From NCBI GenBank assembly GCA_034638255.1, contig JAWPGT010000042.1, positions 124,001 to 188,000 on the forward strand: DNA of 64,000 nt, read 5' to 3'. The stretch comes from Coprinus comatus (Eukaryota > Basidiomycota > Agaricomycetes > Agaricales > Agaricaceae). The notes under the pieces are model-generated. The model was not told the DNA's origin. It saw only the letters and a list, made by a program, of their open reading frames with translations, and searched no databases. Both the position numbers and the translations under genes were made by a program. Position 1 is the stretch's first letter, and every line of letters begins with the position of its first letter. Positions 36,879-45,984 of this stretch are shown piece by piece.

Positions 36879-39360
36879 CCTTTGGGAGGATCGGTTTCGA
36901 GGATAAGCTGTCCTCCCACTAGACCCTTATTCTTTTGTTCCTTCTAATGATTATCTAATGATCGCTAACCCGCCCCCAACCAGGCGCTAGCCACTCAAAA
37001 AGTATCGAAGCTGATGTGAATACAAACAGGAATAGCCTGTCCCCTGAACGATCCTGTCCAAATATACATATTTAGGAATTGTTAGCATTCTGAAAGGCCC
37101 ATGGTAGGTAGCGTGATTGAGGATTAATTGATAAGAAGCTGAGAGATATATTGTGCACTTCGGATATTTGGAAGCTAGCCCACAGAATCTCGAATGAGTT
37201 GGAATAATATGCGGTGAGTGCCAAAGGTGTACTTTTAGTTGGAAATTACACTTGAAAAGGGATTTTTTTCACTCGCTTTAATCGTAGATCGTCCGGGGTA
37301 ATACATTGCCGACTGTTATATCTAGTAGGATGCCATATATAATTATTATCCGACTCGTCGCATGTCCAAGAAATTTAATATATTGTAACTTGAAACTGGT
37401 CAGGGATCTTGGTAACGAGTCATTGATCAGCTGAATCAGGTGTGTTCGACGAGTCTGAACCATTGGATTTCATGGACGAAAGGAAACCTGTCCTATTCAT
37501 TGAAGAAAATATATAGAATAGGCATAGTAAGCAACTTAGTACGACCTGTCGTCTGGACTCTGGAACTCTGATTAAGGATTTTATCTCCATAATTAAGGCA
37601 CGAGGAACAGAAATAAATCACGTACGTACATTTAGTATCTGACAAGATCTGATACATATCCTGAAATCCATTTACCCCGCGGGGGTACTTCAACAGGACT
37701 TGCAGGGAAGTTCTAAACTTGTGCATACATATATACTCCGATTTGACGTCATTGATAATCGCAGGAAAATCCGAGTGTTAAGAACTTGAAGTTTGGATGA
37801 TTTTCAGCCGGGGTAGTAATAGAAGTTGCAAGTTCATTTTAATGCACAATCCTATTGGTTTCTGGCCTGATCTTAGCAATTCATCAGATAAAAGGAAGCC
37901 TAGAACCTCGGTTGAATGCGGATGTCAAATATTATAATTTCATCGCTTGTTTCTCTAAAATGAACTCCGAAGAAGTGTGGCTCAAGAGGAGAGTATCTAA
38001 AAGTACCTGAATTTACTCACTAGCGTGCATGTATTCCGAGTCGGACGCCTCGGAGAACGTTAGTAACAAATTTATTCAACATTTACGGTGTTTTTAGAGT
38101 TCTAGTTCCGCGCCACAATATTACAAAAGTTACCAATTGGTAGCTTCACTTCTCAGGACATAGAAAGCTACTATCATACGTCCATATATGTCTCAATATG
38201 GGAATAAAGTGTTTATCAGGGTTAATCGACTCGGACCCTCGACCCTCAGATGTGGATGATCCGATGGAATATAGCATATGTACAGTACTCTGAAAATTTG
38301 TTTACCATAACCCAAGTCGCTCTTTCTTCTATACCGAAAGTGTTATTCCGGCGGCGGCGGTCAATATCAGTTACGTCGCTTGAACTAACCCAAAAAGAGT
38401 GGACCAGAGATGAAATGATAACCTGCCAGACCCTGACTTATAAGAAGTTATTCTGAAAGTTCTAATCAATTGTATCCACTCTGAAGATGGAGATACACAC
38501 CTTTTAATTCTTTTGTTAATCCAGGGTGTTAAAAATTTTCGGAGATGTATGGATTAGAGTTTATCCTACTGATGGAGAGGGAGACACCAGGAATCAATGG
38601 TCAACGAAAGCAGACATTACTATTACTAACACCCCAGTGGGTGTGTATGATCCAGGCATGATCTTGACCCTCCTGATCTTAGTAATCCAGTTTTTTCAAA
38701 TGACTTGAAATCACTACATATATATATCATATTTATTCAGATGCAGATCACCAATATTGCTGGTTACCAATTACTTTACTACATACTAGAAGATCCTGAG
38801 AGATACGTCAGTAAAAATATTGATTTAATATATGTAAATGTATATTATGTATTTGAATACAATTCTGGTAACGACATGTATTGTGGTTAAATGTCTGGTA
38901 TTGAACGTGTTTGCGCTTATATGCCCTACACCTGAAAAGCAACAATCATGTTTATATAAAAACCATCATGTGGGAATAGACATTTATTTTTTTGACATAT
39001 ATTAACTATACATCATTAGTATATAGCATACATGTCTTACACTCAAGTTGTGGCATTAATATATGCTGTATAGCATACTAGATTTATGAATATATGAGCA
39101 TATATGTGGTATAAAAAAAGTGTAGCTGCATATATGCAGTATGGTATCCCTATAGAGAACACTCTATTCTATATGTCTAGCTATAATATGGCTATACAAA
39201 TGAGTAGAATATGTAGCTAAAGAGAATCACTTTTTAATAGTGGTAGCATCATAACAATTGAGCAAGAATATGTGAAGATATGAGCAAGACGTTAGTGAAC
39301 AGTGAGCAATCCCTCTGGAAAATGTGGTCCTGTTCTGATGTACTGCGATCAACGACAATA
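36879..39360. other. Intergenic, increasingly AT-rich
   Basis: No supported gene. A frame near 38526-38660 reads WIRVYPTDGEGDTRNQWST and could be an old exon, but nothing joins it. From about 38940 the sequence is full of ATATG/CATAT motifs, including a 14-bp palindrome (CTGCATATATGCAG) at 39126-39139. Confidence 0.45.
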
Positions 39361-39365
39361 AATGA

Positions 39366-39500
39366 AGCCATAGTTTAGTGGTTCGTTTTACTTAGCTTTA
39401 ATTTCAGTGATCAATAGGTACTTAGTTCAATTCCTGATCGTTGCAAAATTTCAACTGTAATTATAATTATGTATAATAAATAAATAAATAAATAAAAATA
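39366..39500 (+). repeat. tRNA-derived SINE-like sequence with A-rich tail
   Basis: A perfect pol III box A (TAGTTTAGTGG, 39371-39381) is followed 54 nt later by a perfect box B (GTTCAATTC, 39425-39433). After a further 40 nt comes an A-rich tail with (TAAA) repeats at about 39474-39496. The acceptor and anticodon stems do not pair well, so it is not a working tRNA gene. Head with both boxes plus simple A-rich tail is the plan of a short tRNA-derived SINE. No second copy was noticed in the window. Confidence 0.45.
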
Positions 39501-40289
39501 CTCATTGTAAATATATCCTTGTGTAATGCCTGTGTTGGTAAGTCAAAGAATGTAACCAGGGGACACAGTAGATTATCATTTTTTACTTTTATATATACCT
39601 AATTATTATTTGAATATATTCAAATACATTCAAATACATTTCCTACAATCTATATAATTCTAGTAGTCTATATATGCAACCTGAACAGGAATATTCACAA
39701 ATATGCTCATTACCATAATTGTAAACAATGTAAACAATGTAAGCAAGGTAAGAGCATATATGCACATATATTCAAACCACTTTTTTACTGACATATAATC
39801 GCTGACAGGTACATTAACACTATGTACAGATAATTCACCAGGGCATCAAAAAATTTATATTCAGGTCTGCCAGCACCAATAATCTGTTACCTATCTACAT
39901 ATCTGACTCTGCTGGTGTCCTAGATCAATCCTACTGGTATGAGATAGTTATTCAAGTTAGCACAGTTTGATAACCAGGTTCCTTGTTAGTGAGAAAATTA
40001 TGTCAGGAACTCAAGGAAGTCATTGCATTAAGCCTGGATTGATCTTTTACAGAGGGTATGAGCATTCACAGCTCATGATCAAAGGATACCAAATATTCTA
40101 CTAATCTATACCATCATCATCTGCAACAATACATTTGAACATGTAAGCCAATTGGCATTGATGCATGGTTGACATATGGGTGCTGCACATCGGAATTGAG
40201 GAAAAGAAACATAAATGCACATTTTTATACAATTAACATACAGAACATTTAGATTGTACCAAACACAGAGATAATTATATAAGTTTCTT
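39501..40289. other. AT-rich, no gene seen
   Basis: Lies between the SINE-like unit and the ribonuclease gene. Only chance frames. Confidence 0.4.
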
Positions 40290-40886
40290 TCAAGGCCTAT
40301 TGTTACAATTGACGAAATCAGAAGGCTTTGGAGCACCAGTGTGGGTCATACAACCTGTATTATATTGCAAGAAAACAGAAAAGTTAAATTTAGATTATTC
40401 ATATAATAGACTCAGTTTTTTCACTCACCACAGAACTGTTTATTGGGTCCATAAAGATAGACTGCTCTATCAGGTCCAGGATTACCAGAAGAATAGATGG
40501 TTCCAGCAAAAAGTGGATATTCAATATAATCTACACCCATGCAATGAGGTAGGCTAACATGATCCCTGTTACCAAACCTATGGGGATAGGCACCACTAAG
40601 AGGAGGAATGACTGAAAGTCAACTTGGGAACGGCATGGATATACAAAAAAGAAGAAATTACCCAAAATCTCTGGGATCAGGATTGATGGAAAATCCGTTG
40701 ACTGCACTGATGATATCTGCATTGCTGAAAGTGGTAGCTATATTTTGAAAGGTTCAAGAGTGAGACCAACTTTTGGAAAACGGATATGTTTAGTAAGATT
40801 GGAATTATAAACATACAACCACAAGTACAAGAGAATGCTAGAGCCTGAGAAGAGAATAAGATCCAAGAGAGATATTTCCTCATCAT
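40290..40886 (-). CDS. Secreted T1-type guanyl-specific ribonuclease, catalytic residues intact
   Basis: Four or five exons on the minus strand. Exon 1 encodes a signal peptide (LSWILFSSQALAFS) and CTCG. Then come NADIISAVNG, AYPHRFGNRD (His40 of RNase T1), DYIEYPLFAG (Glu58), GNPGPDRAVYL (Arg77), FCG and, after the last intron, CMTHTGAPKPSDFVNC (His92). All four catalytic residues are kept. The enzyme should cut RNA after G through a 2',3'-cyclic phosphate, outside the cell. The stop is TGA at 40290-40292; the start is one of two adjacent ATGs at 40884-40886 and 40881-40883. It lies in AT-rich DNA next to a transposon cluster, unlike its paralog at 25082-25747. Confidence 0.8.
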
Positions 40887-41019
40887 GACTGGTATATTGA
40901 TTTGTGGGGATGTTTAGTAGTAGTGGGTAGGAGGTCTGGAGGAATGGCACTCTGTTGTTGTGCCAATTAGATAGTGATTCAACCAGCACCCAGTGGCTGA
41001 ATATTCCTCTCATAATTGA

Positions 41020-42041
41020 CAGCTAACAAGTCTAAGAGCCAACTAGCTGTATAGATGATAAAAATCAATGTTTGACATATACTCCCTCAAGTCACTTAGT
41101 ACATTGGAATGGATAAACATTGAGAGGTCTGCTGTCAATGAAGTGTAGTTCACCAATATAGCACAAATGATGGTAGAAGTTTTGTGGAGTCTAGAAATGA
41201 TATTGTCAAAAAAAAAAAAGGCTAACAACAGCTGTGGAGTGTTTTCTTAATCTAGACGAGTCCTTGAGGTATTCACAATCTGCATTCAAACTTTTTGGAA
41301 GAATGATTTGCTATTTTTTTTTAACTAACATTCAGCAACTGAGATTTCTCTCCCTGTCATTGCAGCAAATAATTGATACTGATTGTAGCAAGAACCTATT
41401 CAATTACTTAGCTGCTTTGTGCGACTCATATTTTTGAGGATATTTTGGCATGTCATGTGGCCAGCAATCCCAGAAGATAGTAAGTGCAAGGTCATAAAAT
41501 AAATTGATATATGATCAAGATTATCTGTCCAATACCGATCTGTGTACTACATGAAATCACTACGAAGTGAAACCCACATGATTGGAGAGGACCCATGATC
41601 TACTGCCACCAGCCTCTGATTGTCAAGGATCTTGATACTAGTTATGCTTTGAAAACTAAAGTTTATGCATGGGGCCTACTTGAAAGTTGATACTTGATGG
41701 CATCATTGATATTGTTTCAGGGGAAGAGGATAGGCAATCATGGAAACACTACAATCATGCAAGTGGTTGTAGGTATGTTGTTCATTTCTAGCATTGAGGA
41801 GATTTCAGTAAAGTGTTGGAGTCCCCCTTTACCAGAGAGGTCTTGATAACAGTTCTAGAGTATCACTTGGCATGATCATTAGCCAATCATCTCATAGAAA
41901 CCCCATTACTTGTGTGAAGGGATTATGGTTACCTATTGTAAATTGTAATTAAGAAGGTTCAACATCAACTGTGGAAACAAAATGTTATAATCTTGCCTAT
42001 ACCTCCGTTTTGGTATAGACAATGCTTGTCATATTCTGTTC
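41020..42041. other. AT-rich, no gene seen
   Basis: Holds the promoter side of the ribonuclease gene and then anonymous sequence up to the first LTR-like unit. No supported feature. Confidence 0.4.
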
Positions 42042-42633
42042 TGTCACATGACCACTAACCTGAATTCTGCCAAGTTCACATATCACATTTCCAATTAGAT
42101 ATTGAATCTCTGGATTTCCGATCTTCCTGATTTCCTAATTTCCAGAAGTTCCGTTATTCATTATTTATTCAAAGGGACTTTTCTGTTCTCCGGAAATTCC
42201 GGGTTTTCTTATCTTGCTTTATTCTTTGGTTATCAATTCTATTTAGTTTAGTTTGACATTTCCATGTGTTTTCTATGCTTCTTAATTCTCCAATATTATG
42301 CTATTACTTTCTGTCTTCCATTTTATCTACCTCTGTTTGTATTTCATCATTGATTTGGATTTCTGTTATTCCTTATTACCTTTTATATTTGTTACGGCAT
42401 TTCGTATAAATAGTTCATTGCTATTCTTGTATTTCCTCAGTTTCAGAATCGACTTGATATACTCTTAACTCTCCATATCGTCTCAACCATCTGCACTCTT
42501 ACTTTTCCAGTCTTCCGGAAACTCTACCGGAAGTCTCCCAGAAATTTGTAAATTGACCTTGTACAAATTCCAGAGGCGCAGCACACACGCTGAAGCCAAG
42601 GGTCACACCACTCGGTATTTTCAGTATTTAACA
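42042..42633 (+). repeat. Solo LTR-like sequence, plus orientation, related to the element 2 LTR
   Basis: Starts TGTCACATGACC and ends ATTTAACA, so it has TG...CA ends like the LTR at 51404-51909 (TGTCACGTACCG...TTCTTAACA when read on the minus strand). Near the 3' end GGCGCAGCACACACGCTGAA matches GGCGCAACACATACGTTGAA in that LTR. A TATA-like GTATAAATAG is at about 42406. No clean target duplication flanks it (TGTTC left, CCTTA right) and no tRNA primer site follows, so a decayed solo LTR is most likely. Confidence 0.6.
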
Positions 42634-43007
42634 CCTTACTAATAAGCCATTCATATAAGAGTTAGAGCTGACTCCGAGTTCTAGGGTTATCAAGCAGAGG
42701 GTGATGAGTGAGATAGAGAGAGAACTGAACAAGAGTATTAAGCTAAAGCTTAATCTCTGTTGCTGTCCATGTATTTATACAGCTATGAGTACAGGTTGTA
42801 GGCTATGCTGGATACATGTGAGACAGGAGGGCGAAACTATCTACAGCTGAAACAGTAAGTGAAATGACAAGTGGAAGTCTGTAGAAACTACTAGTCCAAG
42901 GCTATACGAAACACTAGTCCAATGCTATGTAAAATGAGCAAAAGAAAGTACACTATCATCCATCATTAGTGCTAATGATTAGTCGTGATAAATATGAAAC
43001 TGTAACA
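42634..43007 (-). repeat. Putative 3' LTR of Ty3 element 1
   Basis: On the minus strand the purine run AAAGGGGATAA is followed by TGTTACAG, the usual polypurine tract then LTR start. A TATA-like TGTATAAATACATGG lies near 42770. The far end is not certain because the sequence runs straight into the plus-strand LTR-like unit; no partner LTR is in the window to compare. Confidence 0.5.
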
Positions 43008-43511
43008 TTATCCCCTTTCTAGAGAACTAGTCCATAGTTCATAAATAATAGTTCAAGGTAATAGTCCAGACAAAAATAAAAAGGGAAGAGTACTCAAAGA
43101 AAAATAAGTCCATGTTTAGACATATCTGTCATAGTGAGAGGGTCAAGTTTGGTAGGCGGGTAGTGGAGTGGGTGGTCTGGCAGGAAGAGGGTGGCATACT
43201 GCTGAAGTGGGAATTTCCCAAAGAGGAGGGGTGTGTAAAATGTGGTGTAGGAACTGAGAGGGGTGATGGATTTCATCTACTCAGCAGTTATCTTGTTCAT
43301 CTTGATAGGTGACCCTGTTAGGTGGCAATCTGGGGTTGACCCATGGTCTGACATCTTCTCTATAGTTTCCATTGTTCTCCAAGTTGGCAGGAAAGGGACA
43401 TTTGTTTGTAAGGGGAGCGAGGGTTCGACAAGCCAGAATTTGATCCAATGTAGGATGAGTGGTTAACAAATACATGGTGGTGAATTCGGGGTTTTGGTTC
43501 TCATCAAGACA

Positions 43512-45161
43512 TCAAGGGAGAGGAGTGAGGAGGGAGGAAGTATGTCTGACATGATGAAATTGTAAACCATGAGCCTTCTGGGTACTAAAGATTTTGGGAG
43601 TGATTTGATCTTGTGCTCTCATGAGTGCAATGGGAGTGGCTGGTTCCAGGGGCTCAGGAGTATTGAGTCGAGAAACAATGACTGGGGATGTAGGTCGATT
43701 CTTGCAAGTCCAGGAATAATGTCCCATGGTGTTGCAGAATCGGCATTGGTAGTCTGGGCATGATGATCCAATGTGTCCAACTAATCCACAGACAATGCAA
43801 CTGTAATCATCACACTTCTTTTCTTTGTCAGTGAACTGGTTGTAGACCAGAAGGAGAATGTCTCTCTTCATTATATCCTCTTTCAACTTGTAAACTGGGA
43901 ACCTTCCAAACCATTGCTCAAAATCTTCTGAACCAATGATCTTATTAGCCAGTTCCTTTGATGACAATGCATAGTGAACTGCTCTTGACAACTCAAATGG
44001 TGGGTTGGAGATATTTCATAAGACACGGGCCTCTCATCAGTTTGGGGGATGGTAAAGAGCGGGTGTGGTGTATTGATACAGATATCTGGAACCAAGGTTG
44101 GTGAATGGATGGTCTGGGGCAATTGGATAGGTATTGGGGATGTCAGTAAGGAGATTGGTGGGAGGAACCTGGCTAGTTGGGAGGCTGGGGTTCTCACATC
44201 CAACATTTCTAGGAACATCTGATCCCGTTGGGTCATCTGGTCATGGAGGGTTGGTTGTGGGGGTAGAGGCTTCTGAGATCTCCGATGCATAGGCGAGGTA
44301 CTCAGTAATGGTCTCCCCGAGTTGTCGAACAAAGTATAATTGTGCCAAGCGACTGGGTGTGGAGGTAGGAGCATATCATTCTGCTCATGCTGTTGACACA
44401 ATGTGGGTAAGGACATTCCAGAGTTTATAGAGTTTCTTGAAATATAGAAGGGTGAGAAACTTGGCATTAGATCCAGCTGGTAATTCTTGTGGTGCCTCTC
44501 TATCCTCATGGTAGGAGAGCATGTTTGGATGTCCAACTCCCCTTCTCCAGTTATAGTGATTTCCCTATTCTAATGTACTCGAATTATGAATAGAGGGGGT
44601 GGCAGGTGCACTTCTTGGGTGAATTTCTATCACAAATACTGGTTCAGGCGAGTTACCATCTGACCTAGAGGGTGCAGTGGTTGGTTGTTCAATGAGGGGA
44701 GAGACTGCATCTGGGGTTGCAATACGGGGTATGGGGTGAGCAATAGGTGTCTCTGTCTGATCCATGGTAGGTGGAATGGCATTGAACCTTGCCAGGACAA
44801 TAGCTGTGGCGAGTTGGGGTTCCTCAATCAGAGTTGTTCCAGGTGGGTAAGTACCACAATCGATAAGAGTGTCAATGTGAAGGTGATTGAGAATGTGAGG
44901 AGGAATATCTTTGATAGCAGTGTCAAGAAGAATTTGAACTTCTGGATTATCCAGTTGAAGTTGGTTAGGATCAAAAGCTGGATTGAGAGCAAGAGGAGTA
45001 TTGATAGCTCCTGTTGTAGATGCAGTTTAAGGGGGTGTGGTTGCTGGTGAGAGAAATATGTTGTTGGTGACTGAGCTTAGGCTCAGTGTGGAAGGTGAGT
45101 GAGAGGAGGGTGAGTATTCAAAAGGAGAGGGGCCTGAGGTGGAGTCTTGTTGTTGGGTCAT
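43512..45161 (-). pseudogene. Element 1 third ORF, gag-like with two CCHC knuckles, decayed
   Basis: One frame runs from an ATG at 45159-45161 to the stop at 43512, about 550 codons, interrupted by scattered stops but with little sign of frame change. Its ATG overlaps the pol stop as ATGA. The N-terminal part is Ser/Thr/Pro-rich (STSGPSPFEYSPSSHSPST). The C-terminal part has SRAVHYALSSKELANKIIG, EQWFGRFPVYKLKEDI and two knuckles, CIVCGLVGHIGSSC and CRFCNTMGHYSWTC, both C-x2-C-x4-H-x4-C. That makes it a nucleic-acid-binding, gag-like protein in an unusual place, 3' of pol. Whether the element also has a normal gag upstream cannot be seen. Confidence 0.65.
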
Positions 45162-45982
45162 TTATATCTGCTAGGGGGGGTAGAGAGTGTCTTCTTTGGA
45201 GGAGCCCTTTTAAGTGAAAGGCAATGGTTCTTCTGGTACTCTCCAAATAGTTCTTTTGCTGAATCTGAAACATTCTCTTCTGGTTCCCAAGTATTCTCTG
45301 AGTCAGGAAATCCCTTCCATTTGATCAAATACTTCATCTTGTTTCTACTCCTTTTGTGATTGATGATTGCTTCAACTTCCCAGTGTTCTTCTCCATCTAT
45401 CAAATCAGGGATGGTTTCAGAGGAAGGCTTATTTGGGTTGATCTCATTTTGAACTACAGGTTTCAACAGAGCCACATGAAACATATCATAGATCTTCCAT
45501 GAAGTTGGTAGAAGAAGTTGATAAGTCAGAGGTCCTTTGCATTTTAGGATCTTGAAGGGACCTTGACATTTTGGCTTGATCTTTGATGATTGGTATTGGA
45601 TGGGAAGGTTCTTCACATTTAGATAAACTTCATCCCCTTCATTATAGGTTGGGTAATGAGGGTGTTTGACATGAGAAGATATCACTTTAGCTGTGGATTG
45701 ATAGGCTAGCAGTGCTTTGTGTCTGAAACAATCAAGTTTTTGAATATGATCATTGACTGATGGTGCACCAGATTCTTCCATGACGTTGGGGAAGGATGGT
45801 GGATTGGTTCCAGTCATAATTTCTAGTGGTGATCATTTGTTGGCAGTATGGGGATGGGAGTTGTAACTGAATTAGAGAAGTGGAAGTGCATCAACCTAGT
45901 CATTTGGTTGGTTATTGCAGTAGATTGAGAGATATGTTTCAATCTCTTGATTAGCTCATTCTGTTGCACTATCTGTTTGGGG
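45158..45982 (-). pseudogene. Element 1 pol, integrase C-terminus and chromodomain
   Basis: Continues the integrase after the inserted element: the join resumes at CCCCAAACAGAT (P-Q-T-D), followed by a stop where Arg is expected (TGA at 45956-45958) and another where Trp is expected (TAG at 45896-45898). Then comes GDEVYLNVKNLPI, FKILKCKGPLTYQLLLP and a chromodomain (EEHWEVEAIINHKRSRNKMK, YLIKWKGFPDSENTWEPEENV in two parts). Chromodomains steer Ty3 integration to marked chromatin. The frame from 45817 to the stop at 45158 is intact. Confidence 0.8.
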
Positions 45983-45984
45983 AT

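Noticed and set aside
36409..36906. Plus-strand hydrophobic frame (Phe/Ser/Leu runs) as a membrane protein
   Set aside because: It is the reverse complement of the Glu/Lys/Arg coiled coil of the minus-strand gene; such mirror frames are a known artefact.
38526..38708. Possible exon reading WIRVYPTDGEGDTRNQWST
   Set aside because: Protein-like, but no adjoining exon or family could be found; left as part of the anonymous AT-rich region.
39366..39445. Functional tRNA gene
   Set aside because: Both pol III boxes are perfect, but acceptor, anticodon and D stems do not pair and the T stem is imperfect. It was kept only as a SINE-like unit.
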